64,000 bases of DNA from Dictyoglomus turgidum DSM 6724. GTDB taxonomy: Bacteria > Dictyoglomota > Dictyoglomia > Dictyoglomales > Dictyoglomaceae. The first letter of the stretch is position 1; each line of letters starts with the position of its first letter. This document shows positions 43,439-52,222 of this stretch, in pieces. The position numbers and the translations under genes are program-made. The stretch covers positions 466,723 to 530,722 of the forward strand of contig NC_011661.1 of assembly GCF_000021645.1 (NCBI RefSeq), given 5' to 3'. The notes under the pieces were generated by a model, which was not told where the DNA came from, did no database searches, and saw nothing but the letters and a program-made list of their open reading frames with translations.

Positions 43439-45490
43439 TTACCCCTCAAGGATTAAAACCTCTCTTGGGTGAATATCAATTAAGCCTTCAAATTCTTTTC
43501 CTGAAAGTAAATCTTTTCTCTTAGAACCTATATTTATAGTTTTTATTTCTTCCGTGTGGTTTAGTACAAAGGTAAAAGTTTTTCCATCTTTTACCCTTTG
43601 AGTTATTTCTAATCCATATGGAACATCTTTTAAGATAGGCTCTATATTATGTGTTTTTGATAAATATTTTACAAATTCTTTCAAAAAATCCTTCGATGGG
43701 AATGTGCCAATATAGTACGCATATCCTTCCCCATATTTGTTTACCGTTATACACGGATATCCTTGATAATAATCTTTACTGTAAACTCCAATGGCTTTAG
43801 CATTATTACTTTCCAAGTGAATTACGTCAAATACTAAATTGCATTCATACTTTTCTTTTGAAAATTCTTTTTTGAACTCATCTTGTATTATAATTTCATT
43901 TTTCATTTCAGGAGGAAGGGCATCAAATTCTTCTACCCAAATTCCAAGAACATCTCTTAAAGGCTTAGGATATCCACCAATATAAACTAAATCATTTTCA
44001 TTTACAAGTCCACTTAAGGTTGTGGTTATAAAAATTCCACCTTTTCTAACATAATTCTTTATTTTTTCTGCCCATTCTTCTTTTACCATATATAAAAGAG
44101 GAGCAACAATTAATTTATATTTTTCAAAGTTGTCTTCTACTCCTATCACATCCACCCCTAAGGTATTTTCAAAGATGGCTCTAAAATATTTTTCAACTCC
44201 TTCTACATAATTTATGGCAGTACTTGGACCTTGAGAATTTTCAAGAGCCCACCAATTTTCCCAATCAAAAACTACCGCTGTTTGAGATTTTACTCTACTT
44301 CCAAGGATAGTATCTCCTAATTTTTTAAGTTCTTCCCCTAATTCTTTTACTTCTTTAAAAACCCTTGTATTTTCGTGTCCTGCATGAGATATTACCGCAC
44401 CATGGAATTTTTCTGGTCCACCCCTTGATTGTCTTAACTGAAAGAACATTACAGTATCTGCTCCTTGTGCTATGGCCTGATAGCTCTGAAGCCTCATTAC
44501 TTTTGGCCTTTTTATATAGCAGTAAGGTTGCCAGTTAGTTTGGCTTGGGGTTTGTTCCATAAGCATAAAGGGTTCACCTTGCTTTAATCCCCTCATAAGG
44601 GAGTGCCTAAAGGCGATGTTTACGTAATCATCGGTAAGGTATGGATAACTATCCCAGGAAACTACATCCATATGTTTTGCCCATTCAAAGTAATTAAGGG
44701 GTTTAAAGGCACCCATAAGATTTGTGGTTACAGGTATATTAGGGTTATATTTTTTGATGATATTGTATTCGTTGAGATAACATTCTAAGATACTTTCCGA
44801 CATAAAGCGATAATAATCAAGAACCATTCCTTGGGCTACTGTGGATAATTTTCCTGTCCACCAATGATGAAACATTACGCTTCTTAGAGTAGGTGCATTA
44901 ATCTCATTCCAATCATAAAAGGTCTGACTCCAGAAGGTAGTGTACCATCTTTTGTTAAGTTCTTCTAAGGTTCCATATTTCTTTTTTAGCCAATCTCTAA
45001 ATTCCTTCACACAATTTTCACAGAAACAATAAGTCCCATATTCGTTAGCTATATGCCATGCTACTATTCCTGGATGGTTAGCATATCTTTCGGCAAGTTT
45101 TTCTACAAGTTTTCCTGCAAAATACCTATATATTTTGCTGTTAGGACAAAAATTTACTCTTCCTCCATGTTCTCTCTTATGCCCGTTAATGTCCACAGGA
45201 AGAATTTCAGGATATTTTACCGACATCCAATGGGGTTGAGAAGCTGTTGAAGTTGCAAGACATATATGAATACCATTTTCCCATAAATTGTTTATGATTT
45301 CATCAAGCATAGAGAAGTCATATATATCTTCTGATGGTTGTAAAAGTGCCCAGGAGAAAACGTTCACTGTGGCAATATTTATGTTTGCAAGCTTAAAAAG
45401 TCTTACATCTTCTTTCCATACTTCTTTGTCCCATTGCTCAGGATTGTAGTCTCCACCATACCAAATGTAGGGCAGTTTCGGATTTATCAT
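43439..45490 (-). CDS. GH42 beta-galactosidase
   Basis: A 683-residue GH42 enzyme starting YGGDYNPEQW. Acid/base Glu150 is in WHIANEYG, and the nucleophile Glu lies in FMLMEQTPSQ near residue 318. The structural zinc cysteines are visible (NFCPNS at 115 and CFCENC at 155-160). There is no signal peptide, so it acts on imported galactosides. It ends an operon with an ABC importer; a LacI gene precedes that operon. Substrate could be lactose, galactan or beta-galactosides in general. Confidence 0.95.
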   Translation of the reverse strand: MINPKLPYIWYGGDYNPEQWDKEVWKEDVRLFKLANINIATVNVFSWALLQPSEDIYDFSMLDEIINNLWENGIHICLATSTASQPHWMSVKYPEILPVDINGHKREHGGRVNFCPNSKIYRYFAGKLVEKLAERYANHPGIVAWHIANEYGTYCFCENCVKEFRDWLKKKYGTLEELNKRWYTTFWSQTFYDWNEINAPTLRSVMFHHWWTGKLSTVAQGMVLDYYRFMSESILECYLNEYNIIKKYNPNIPVTTNLMGAFKPLNYFEWAKHMDVVSWDSYPYLTDDYVNIAFRHSLMRGLKQGEPFMLMEQTPSQTNWQPYCYIKRPKVMRLQSYQAIAQGADTVMFFQLRQSRGGPEKFHGAVISHAGHENTRVFKEVKELGEELKKLGDTILGSRVKSQTAVVFDWENWWALENSQGPSTAINYVEGVEKYFRAIFENTLGVDVIGVEDNFEKYKLIVAPLLYMVKEEWAEKIKNYVRKGGIFITTTLSGLVNENDLVYIGGYPKPLRDVLGIWVEEFDALPPEMKNEIIIQDEFKKEFSKEKYECNLVFDVIHLESNNAKAIGVYSKDYYQGYPCITVNKYGEGYAYYIGTFPSKDFLKEFVKYLSKTHNIEPILKDVPYGLEITQRVKDGKTFTFVLNHTEEIKTINIGSKRKDLLSGKEFEGLIDIHPREVLILEG

Positions 45491-45565
45491 AAAAAATACC
45501 TCCTCGTTTTTTTTATATATGATTATTATGATAGAGCAAAGTATGTTTTGATGTAAAGCTTTTCT

Positions 45566-46381
45566 TTATTGTTTCATGGAACCTAAGATGCTTTGTATAA
45601 AGTAATTTTGTAAGGTAAAGAATACAATAATCATTGGTAAAGTAGCTATAACTACAGCAGTCATTATTACGCCAAAATCTGGCGTGTAGCCAGAGGCTAA
45701 TGTGGATATAAGTAAGGTCATAGTTTTCTTCTCTTCGCTCTGTAGAATTACTAAGGGCCAAAGGTAAGAATTCCAGCTATTCATAAATGCCCAAATAGCA
45801 CCTGCTGCATAAGCAGATCTCATAGAAGGAAAAACAATAGAGAAAAATATTTGTAATTCGTTTGCTCCATCAACTCTTGCTGCCATGATAATTTCTTTTG
45901 GATACATCTTGAAATTTTGTCTAAAGAAGAAGATAAGGAATACTGAGGAAAGCATGGGTAGGATAACTCCCCAATGGGAGTCAATAAGATTGAAGGAGGT
46001 CATCAATTTAAAGAGTGGAACCATGAGAGCTGCAAAGGGAATCATCAGGGTTCCAAGGATTATAGAGTATATTTTTTCTCTAATGTTGGATGCATAGATT
46101 TCAAATCCATAGGCTGCTAAGGAGGAAATCAATAAAGCACCCACAGTAACTATTAATGATATCTTTAGAGAATTTATGAGAATTTTTCCTAAATTATAAC
46201 TTGCTAAAAGATTTTGAAAATTTTCTAATAGATTGTTTCCAAAAGTAAACTTGCCTCTCAAAATATCTACTGATTTATTAGTAGTTCCGATGATCATCCA
46301 TATAAATGGAAAAAGAGAGATAAAAGATACTATTATGAGAAATAAATAAGTAAAAATAGTACTTGTTTTTAACCTTTTCAT
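45566..46381 (-). CDS. Sugar ABC transporter permease (MalG type), GH42 operon
   Basis: A 271-residue permease with six helices and the EAA loop MAARVDGANELQIFFSIVFPSM. It overlaps the upstream permease by 4 bases and precedes the GH42 gene by 75 bases. The WNSYLWPLVIL segment is typical. Works with the preceding permease; again no ATPase is encoded nearby. Confidence 0.94.
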   Translation of the reverse strand: MKRLKTSTIFTYLFLIIVSFISLFPFIWMIIGTTNKSVDILRGKFTFGNNLLENFQNLLASYNLGKILINSLKISLIVTVGALLISSLAAYGFEIYASNIREKIYSIILGTLMIPFAALMVPLFKLMTSFNLIDSHWGVILPMLSSVFLIFFFRQNFKMYPKEIIMAARVDGANELQIFFSIVFPSMRSAYAAGAIWAFMNSWNSYLWPLVILQSEEKKTMTLLISTLASGYTPDFGVIMTAVVIATLPMIIVFFTLQNYFIQSILGSMKQ

Positions 46382-47277
46382 TCTCTTTCACCTACCGTTC
46401 TTAATTGGATGAAGGATAAAATAGCAACAATTAAAACTAAAATATAAGAGACTGCTGAGGCATAACCAAAGTTTGGTGCATACTTAAAGCAAATATTATA
46501 AATATATACCGAAGGAGTAAGAAGTGAGTTTCCTGGTCCTACACTTGATCCGGTAACTACACCTGCTGCAAGGTTCATAGGTTCATCAAAAAGTTGTAAA
46601 GTACCTATAGTGGACATTATAGATGTAAATATGATAATTGGTTTGAGCAGAGGAATAGTGATTTTAAAAAATTGAACAGATTTGTTTGCACCATCTATTT
46701 CTGCTGCTTCATATATCTCGGTAGGGATGTTTTGAAGGCCAGCAAGATAAAAAATCATATTATAGCCTGTCCATCTCCATGTAAGCGCAAAAATTAAAGT
46801 TACCTTTGCCCAAAAAGGATCCAAAAGCCATGGAATAGGCTTAGATATTAGTCCTAAGGAGATTAAAAATCTATTTATCAGGCCGTCGGTGGTAAACATC
46901 ATTTTAAAAAGCACTGTATAAGCTACTAAAGAGGTTACTGCAGGAAGAAAAATAGCGGTTCTAAAAAATCCATTAAACTTTATCTTCTGATTATTCAATA
47001 TGACAGCAAGAATTAAAGCTAAGAAAAGCATTATAGGAACTTGAATTATTAAAATGATAAGAGTGTTTTTAAGAGCAAGGATAAAATTTGAGTCTTTAAT
47101 TAGTCTTAGGTAATTTCCAAAGCCGACAAAAGTTTGAACTATTCCTCTTGTGGTAAAAGTAGAAAGATATAAAGAGTAAAAAATAGGATATAAAAGAAAA
47201 AGAGTTAATAAGAATAAAGCAAATATGACAAATAACCATCCCCATAGGTCAAGATATCTTTTATATGTAATTTTCAT
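46378..47277 (-). CDS. Sugar ABC transporter permease (MalF type), GH42 operon
   Basis: A 299-residue permease with six helices. The EAA loop is EIYEAAEIDGANKSVQFFKITIPLLKP. It lies 53 bases after the binding-protein gene, with two overlapping hairpins between them, and overlaps the next permease by 4 bases. Confidence 0.94.
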   Translation of the reverse strand: MKITYKRYLDLWGWLFVIFALFLLTLFLLYPIFYSLYLSTFTTRGIVQTFVGFGNYLRLIKDSNFILALKNTLIILIIQVPIMLFLALILAVILNNQKIKFNGFFRTAIFLPAVTSLVAYTVLFKMMFTTDGLINRFLISLGLISKPIPWLLDPFWAKVTLIFALTWRWTGYNMIFYLAGLQNIPTEIYEAAEIDGANKSVQFFKITIPLLKPIIIFTSIMSTIGTLQLFDEPMNLAAGVVTGSSVGPGNSLLTPSVYIYNICFKYAPNFGYASAVSYILVLIVAILSFIQLRTVGERE

Positions 47278-47285
47278 TTTTTAAA

Positions 47286-47324
47286 TTCCCCCCTTTTGGA
47301 AAGGGGGAAGTTTAAACTTCCCCC
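47286..47324 (-). promoter_or_regulatory. Two competing hairpins between binding-protein and permease genes
   Basis: A perfect 22-base palindrome (arms GGGGGAAGTTT/AAACTTCCCCC, 47303-47324) overlaps a second hairpin (TTCCCCC/GGGGGAA arms, 47286-47309). Only one can form at a time. Such structures usually protect binding-protein mRNA and lower permease expression. Confidence 0.65.
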
Positions 47325-47330
47325 CAAATA

Positions 47331-48596
47331 TTACTTACCTATGGTATTCTTAAGTTGTTCTTCTGCTTTTTTGAGAGCTTCATCAATTGTCAATTTCCCA
47401 TTGTACACATCAGGCATTACTCCCATTATAGCTGCATCTGCTTCATAGGTGTAAAGTCCAAAATTAATAGCAGGAACCTTCCTCATCCATGTAGAGAAGT
47501 AGGTGAATACTTTTTGATTTCCAAAGAATGGATCAGCTGCAGTATAGGCGGATCCTCTTTGAGCAGGCAGCCATGTTCCTACAGCTCCTCTTTCAATTAA
47601 TATCTTCTGATAGAAATCCACATCTTTTGCATATATTTGTTTTAAGAAGTCTATAGCTACGTCTCTATACCTGGAGTTTTGGAGCACATACCAACTAGAT
47701 CCACCAAGGTTAGACGCATTTACTGCTCCAGGAACGTTAAGTCTTGGAATAGGAAGTACGCCCCATTTACCAGATTGATCTTTTGCAGCCTTAATAGAAC
47801 CTATGATCCATACTCCGGTGATTACAGAAGCAACCTCACCACTATTAAAAGATGCAACCCATTCATTCCATCCGCTAACTTCTTTTGATATTCCAGAATC
47901 TCTTAGAGTCTTGTAAAGTTTTACAGCTTCTTTTAGTACTTCGTTATTGGATATGGTGATATTTCCATCTTTATCAAAGTACCAGCTTCCAGCGGAGTGC
48001 AATAATATTCTCATTAATCCTCCATCAAATGGATCTCCAGATATCATGTATTTTCCAGTTTTTTGTTTTAAAGTTCTTCCGATTTCTATGAATTTTTCCC
48101 AAGTTATATTTTGAAGTTTTGCTGGATCAAGTCCTGCTTGTTTGAAGTAATCTCTTCTATAGAACCAACCTGTAACTCCTGAGTCAAAAGGAACACCATA
48201 TACTCTTCCTTTTACAGTCATAAGTTGTACTTTATATGGGGCAAATTCTTTATAGTTGAAATGGTTAGTAAGATCTGCAAAGGCACCTGGATAAGAGGTT
48301 AAATATTTTTGGGCATTGTAGTCTTCTATTAATACTATTTCTGGGAGATTAGTTTTTACTCCAGAGGCAAGAACAGTATTTAATTTTTGCTCTACATCTG
48401 CTTTAGCCATACTTACTATATCAAAATCTACATTAGGATTAATTTTCTTATATCTTTGTGCAGCTTCTTGCATTATTGGGATGTTAAAGTTAGGATCCCA
48501 TGCCCATATGGTGATTTTTGGTTTCTCCTGAGCCCCGCCAATACTTAAAAGAACTAAAACGAATAAAGTAATTAGAATAATTGAAAATTTTTTCAT
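47331..48596 (-). CDS. Sugar ABC transporter substrate-binding protein, GH42 operon
   Basis: A 421-residue family 1 binding protein with a signal peptide (about residues 1-22, ending GGAQ). ITIWAWDPNFNIPIMQEAAQRYKKINPNVDFDIV is the usual opening. ADPFFGNQKVF and PDVYNGKLTIDEAL are near the C-terminus. First gene of a leftward operon with two permeases and the GH42 beta-galactosidase, so it probably binds galactosides. An upstream LacI-type regulator is on the same strand. Confidence 0.93.
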   Translation of the reverse strand: MKKFSIILITLFVLVLLSIGGAQEKPKITIWAWDPNFNIPIMQEAAQRYKKINPNVDFDIVSMAKADVEQKLNTVLASGVKTNLPEIVLIEDYNAQKYLTSYPGAFADLTNHFNYKEFAPYKVQLMTVKGRVYGVPFDSGVTGWFYRRDYFKQAGLDPAKLQNITWEKFIEIGRTLKQKTGKYMISGDPFDGGLMRILLHSAGSWYFDKDGNITISNNEVLKEAVKLYKTLRDSGISKEVSGWNEWVASFNSGEVASVITGVWIIGSIKAAKDQSGKWGVLPIPRLNVPGAVNASNLGGSSWYVLQNSRYRDVAIDFLKQIYAKDVDFYQKILIERGAVGTWLPAQRGSAYTAADPFFGNQKVFTYFSTWMRKVPAINFGLYTYEADAAIMGVMPDVYNGKLTIDEALKKAEEQLKNTIGK

Positions 48597-48676
48597 ACCT
48601 CACTCCCCCTTAAAAGATTTTGAAAAGAGAAAATTGAAAATTTTTGACTTTAAACTTTTTTAAAGTATCACCTCCC

Positions 48677-49684
48677 TTAGATAGTACTTTTTCTTATTAC
48701 TAACTCTTCAGGAATTACAATTTTTAGAACCACATCATAGGGATTAATAATTCTGTTATATAAGTGATCTACTGCTACTTTGCCAAGAGTTTCTCTAAAT
48801 ACCCTTACAGTGGTCAATGGAGGATCTAAATGTTGAGCTATATCTATATCATCATTTCCCACAATAGATATATCTTCTGGAATTCTTAATCCCTCTTCTT
48901 TAATAGCTCTTATAGCCCCAATAGCAGAATGATCGTTGGTGCAATATACGGCTGTGAATTTTTTTCCTTTTTCTAAAAGTTTTTTCATGGCTCTATAACC
49001 ACCTTCTGGCAATAAATCACTATATTCAATAAGGTCTGGATCTATAGGATTTCCCATTCTTTCTAAGGTAAAGATAAAGCCTGCTGCTCTTTGAACTACA
49101 TCATATTGATCTTGAGGCCCATCAATAAAGGCAATTTTTTTGTGTTTTTCTAAGAGAAATTTGGCGACTTTACATGCTCCGTCAAAGGCATCAGTAGTTA
49201 TACAATCTACCTCCAATTCAGGGAAATAGTCTTCCATTACTACTGAGGGTATGGATAATTTTAGTATTTCTTCTACTAATTTAGCGTTGGATAAATTTAC
49301 TAAGAGTAGGGCGTCTACCTTTAGGCTTTTAACTTTTGAAACCACTTCTCTAATTTTATCGTCGGTGTTTTGAACTACTGTGTATATTAATCTTCCCCCT
49401 AATTCTTCAGTTCTTTTTTGCGCTCCTCTTAATATGGCTGAGAAGTAAACGTTTTGAGTAGGATCGTTTTCCAGTTCCCTTATTACAAATCCTACTGTCC
49501 CAAGAGTACCTCTCCTTTTTATCTCCATTTCATATCCTAATGTAATTGCAGCTTTTAACACTTTTTCTTTTATTTCTTCGTTTACATTGTCTGCCTTATT
49601 CAATACTCTTGATACAGTTCCTACAGAGACTCCTGCCTTTTTAGCTATATCGCTTATGGTTACTTTCTTTTTACTTCTTGACAT
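48677..49684 (-). CDS. LacI-family transcription regulator
   Basis: A 335-residue LacI protein. The DNA-binding part is TISDIAKKAGVSVGTVSRVLN (9-29), followed by a hinge and a periplasmic-binding-like sensor domain (VCTNDHSAIGAIRAIKEEGLRIPEDISIVGNDDID). It is just upstream of the GH42 operon on the same strand, separated by 80 bases. A probable repressor that responds to a galactoside. It is divergent from the TusA-type gene, whose promoter carries an A/T palindrome, so it might also touch that promoter. Confidence 0.94.
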   Translation of the reverse strand: MSRSKKKVTISDIAKKAGVSVGTVSRVLNKADNVNEEIKEKVLKAAITLGYEMEIKRRGTLGTVGFVIRELENDPTQNVYFSAILRGAQKRTEELGGRLIYTVVQNTDDKIREVVSKVKSLKVDALLLVNLSNAKLVEEILKLSIPSVVMEDYFPELEVDCITTDAFDGACKVAKFLLEKHKKIAFIDGPQDQYDVVQRAAGFIFTLERMGNPIDPDLIEYSDLLPEGGYRAMKKLLEKGKKFTAVYCTNDHSAIGAIRAIKEEGLRIPEDISIVGNDDIDIAQHLDPPLTTVRVFRETLGKVAVDHLYNRIINPYDVVLKIVIPEELVIRKSTI

Positions 49685-49848
49685 CTATGTCACCCCTCTA
49701 CTTTAAAATTATAAAAAATTTTTATGAAAAATTCAATAGAATTTTTAAGTTATTTTTAATGAAAATTTCATGAATATTTTTATCGAACATTTTACTTCTA
49801 AATATTTTAATCTAATTTTTATCAAATTTTATTAATTATATTAATATC

Positions 49849-49898
49849 TTGACTAATTAAATAAGCATATTTATAATATATCGTTAAAGTTTTAACGA
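49849..49898 (+). promoter_or_regulatory. Promoter and palindrome of the sulfur-relay operon
   Basis: TTGACT (49849-49854) and TATAAT (49872-49877) have a 17-base spacer. The palindrome TCGTTAAA-GT-TTTAACGA (49881-49898) covers the start site. The 190 bases upstream are A/T-rich with nothing else recognisable. A repressor or an RNA hairpin at this point would control the whole operon. Confidence 0.75.
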
Positions 49899-49915
49899 TT
49901 TGGAGGTGATTTTTT

Positions 49916-50152
49916 ATGGATGTAAAACCTAACTATACCCTTGACGTGAGAGGAGAGGTTTGTCCAGTTCCTGATGTGGAAACCAAAAGAAAGCTGAAGA
50001 CAATGCAGTCTGGAGAGATTCTTGAGGTTCTTATTGATTATCCTCTCTCTAAGGAAAGGATTCCTCAAGGGATTAAAGAGGTAGGAGGAGAAGTTTTGGC
50101 TATTGAGGAAATAGGACCAAGCGAATGGAGAATTCTCATTAAGAAATTATAA
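49916..50152 (+). CDS. TusA-family sulfur carrier
   Basis: A 78-residue TusA/SirA-like protein. The CPxP motif (CPVP, Cys16) is the persulfide-bearing site, and DVRGEVCPVPDVETKRKLKTMQSGEILEV is the family core. TGGAGGTGAT precedes the ATG. TusA carries sulfur between sulfurtransferases. It opens an operon with a YeeE/YedE transporter and DsrEFH-like proteins, so it most likely accepts sulfur brought in by that transporter. Confidence 0.93.
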   Translation: MDVKPNYTLDVRGEVCPVPDVETKRKLKTMQSGEILEVLIDYPLSKERIPQGIKEVGGEVLAIEEIGPSEWRILIKKL

Positions 50153-50182
50153 GTAAAATTAACTAAAGGGGAGGGATTATAA

Positions 50183-51175
50183 ATGATTTGGCAAGGTTTA
50201 ATAGTGGGTATTCTTTTTGGCGTAGTTTTGCAGAGATCAAGGATGTGCTTTAACTCTGCTATAAGGGATATTAAGTTTAATAAAGACAATTACCTTGCTA
50301 AGATGGCTGCTGTAGCTATTCTTTTAGAAACCCTTGGTTTTCATCTTGTGGCGTCTTTGGGATGGATAAAGCTTAACCCTCTTCCCTTTATTCCATTGGC
50401 TCAAATTATAGGTGGATTTTTATTTGGAATGGGTATGGTTCTTGCAGGTGGATGCGCCAGTGGTGTGACTTATAGAATTGGAGAGGGATACATTACTGCA
50501 ATTTTAGCGGGTCTTTCCTTTGGAGTTACTGCCGCAGCAGTGAGAGGTGGGGTCTTGAATTTTGTTAATTCTTGGTTTGGATCTCCTATTACTGTAACTA
50601 TGCAAGATCCAGGTATATACAACGCAGTAGAAGGAAAGGTTAGTCCAACTATTGCAAATGTTTTTGGTATTAATCCCTGGATTGTAGCTATTATTTTTGC
50701 AATTCTTCTTGCTGTTTATATTTGGGGCACTAAGACTACCGAAAGGCAAGTTTCGGGATTAAACTGGCTTACAGGTGGAATTGCCCTTGGAGTTGTAGGG
50801 ATCCTTGGATATTTATCTCAAAAGACTTATGCCCTTGGGATTACTGGTGGATGGGTAAATCTTTTGAAAGGTACTGTAGCAGGAGTTCCCTATAATTGGA
50901 TTGGAATGGAGGTTCTTGGAATAATTATAGGTGCATTTATATCTGCTGTTGCTTCTAAGGAATTTAAATTAAGAGTTCCCAAGGATCCAAAGACATATTT
51001 ACAAGTTATTCTTGGTGGGATCTTGATGGGTTTTGGAGCAGGGGTTGCTGCTGGTTGTAATATAGGTCATATATTATCTGGACTCCCCCATCTTGCTTTG
51101 AGTTCTATCCTTGCTACAATCTTTTTTGTACTTGGTAATTGGTTCATGTATTGGTATTTATATGCAAGAAAATAG
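50183..51175 (+). CDS. YeeE/YedE (TsuA-type) sulfur-compound transporter
   Basis: A 330-residue membrane protein. Cys22 (RSRMCFNSA), Cys91 (AGGCASGVTYRIGEG) and Cys292 (AAGCNIGHILSGLPH) match the conserved cysteines of the TsuA thiosulfate transporter family, whose structure is known. About nine hydrophobic segments. It probably brings thiosulfate or a similar sulfur species to the TusA protein encoded just upstream. Selenium use by relatives (YedE) is an alternative; no selenium genes are nearby. Confidence 0.92.
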   Translation: MIWQGLIVGILFGVVLQRSRMCFNSAIRDIKFNKDNYLAKMAAVAILLETLGFHLVASLGWIKLNPLPFIPLAQIIGGFLFGMGMVLAGGCASGVTYRIGEGYITAILAGLSFGVTAAAVRGGVLNFVNSWFGSPITVTMQDPGIYNAVEGKVSPTIANVFGINPWIVAIIFAILLAVYIWGTKTTERQVSGLNWLTGGIALGVVGILGYLSQKTYALGITGGWVNLLKGTVAGVPYNWIGMEVLGIIIGAFISAVASKEFKLRVPKDPKTYLQVILGGILMGFGAGVAAGCNIGHILSGLPHLALSSILATIFFVLGNWFMYWYLYARK

Positions 51176-51187
51176 GAGGTTAAGATT

Positions 51188-51541
51188 ATGTATATTGTTA
51201 TTCAAGTAAATGTTCCACCTTATACCTATGAGGATTTGGATACAGCTATTCATCTTGCAGAAGCAGCACTTAAAAGGGGTCATAAAGTATCCATCTTCTT
51301 GTTTGCCGATTCAGTGCTTTCGATAAACTCAAAGGTAAAACCTTTAAGGGTTGATAGGAATATTCCTTTGAAGATGAAAGAACTTTCTGAAAAGGGAGTT
51401 GAAATACATATTTGTGGCCTTTGTGCTGAGTATAGAGGTATTAGTTCTGAGAATGCTGTAGAAGGTCCAAAATTCTCTGGTGTTCCAGAGATGGCTTCTT
51501 TAATATTTAATGCAGACAGATATGTAAACTTGATGCCGTAA
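51188..51541 (+). CDS. DsrE/TusD-family sulfur-relay protein
   Basis: A 117-residue DsrE fold protein. IQVNVPPYTYEDLDTAIHLAEAALKRGHKVSIFLFADSV is the usual opening and HICGLCAEYRGIS carries Cys76 and Cys79, near the DsrE/TusD active cysteine. In TusBCD or DsrEFH complexes this subunit takes persulfide sulfur from TusA. Next to DsrF- and DsrH-like genes. Confidence 0.87.
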   Translation: MYIVIQVNVPPYTYEDLDTAIHLAEAALKRGHKVSIFLFADSVLSINSKVKPLRVDRNIPLKMKELSEKGVEIHICGLCAEYRGISSENAVEGPKFSGVPEMASLIFNADRYVNLMP

Positions 51542-51555
51542 GGGAGGAAATATTT

Positions 51556-51915
51556 ATGAAAAGAGTTCTCTTTGTAGTTTACCAGAGTCCAGCTGGATCT
51601 ATATGGGTAAATGAGGCACTAAGAAGTGCCTTTGGTATGTATGGAGAAGATCTGGAGCCTTCTATTCTCTTTATGGAAGATGCAGTGGTAGCAGTAAATA
51701 AAAATACCCATCCTGAAAATTTAGGGTGTCTCTCTTTGAGTATGTCCTTTAAATATCTTGAAAGATATGGAACTCCAATTTATGTAGTGAAAGAAGATTT
51801 GGAAAAGAGAAAAATAAAAGAAGAAGATGTTGAGCCCACATGGAAAGCAAAGATTATATCTCAGAATGAAGTTTCAGAATTTATCCATTCCTTTGATAGG
51901 GTAATAATCTTCTAA
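51556..51915 (+). CDS. DsrF/TusC-family sulfur-relay protein
   Basis: A 119-residue protein with the DsrF/TusC pattern VVYQSPAGSIWVNEALRSAFGMYGED and ILFMEDAVVAVNKNTHPEN. It has no conserved catalytic Cys and would be a structural subunit of a DsrEFH-like complex. Coupled by 14-15-base gaps to its neighbours. Ends VIIF. Confidence 0.82.
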   Translation: MKRVLFVVYQSPAGSIWVNEALRSAFGMYGEDLEPSILFMEDAVVAVNKNTHPENLGCLSLSMSFKYLERYGTPIYVVKEDLEKRKIKEEDVEPTWKAKIISQNEVSEFIHSFDRVIIF

Positions 51916-51929
51916 AGGGGTGAAAAGAT

Positions 51930-52208
51930 ATGGCATTAATAATTATAAAGAAAAGTCCAAGGGAAGAAATTAGTAAAAGAATTATAGAACTTGCAGTAGA
52001 GGGAGACACTATTCTTTTTGTTCAGGATGGGGTTTTATATGCTATAGATGAGACTACAAAAGAGTTTATTAAAAGTGGAGTTTCAGTTTTTGCTTTAAAA
52101 GAGGATTTAGAAGCAAGGGGATATTCTGAGAGTTTAAGCCTTTTCCCTTGTATAGACTATGAAGGATGGGTAGAATTAATAGAAAAGAATGAAAAAATAA
52201 TTTCGTAG
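51930..52208 (+). CDS. DsrH/TusB-family sulfur-relay protein
   Basis: A 92-residue protein with the DsrH/TusB opening ALIIIKKSPREEISKRI, EGDTILFVQDGVLYAI and ALKEDLEARGY. Together with the two preceding genes it completes a DsrEFH-like set. Cys134-type residues of other DsrH proteins are not obvious; a lone Cys sits late in the sequence (SLFPCIDYEG). Confidence 0.85.
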   Translation: MALIIIKKSPREEISKRIIELAVEGDTILFVQDGVLYAIDETTKEFIKSGVSVFALKEDLEARGYSESLSLFPCIDYEGWVELIEKNEKIIS

Positions 52209-52222
52209 GAGGATTAAAGGGG

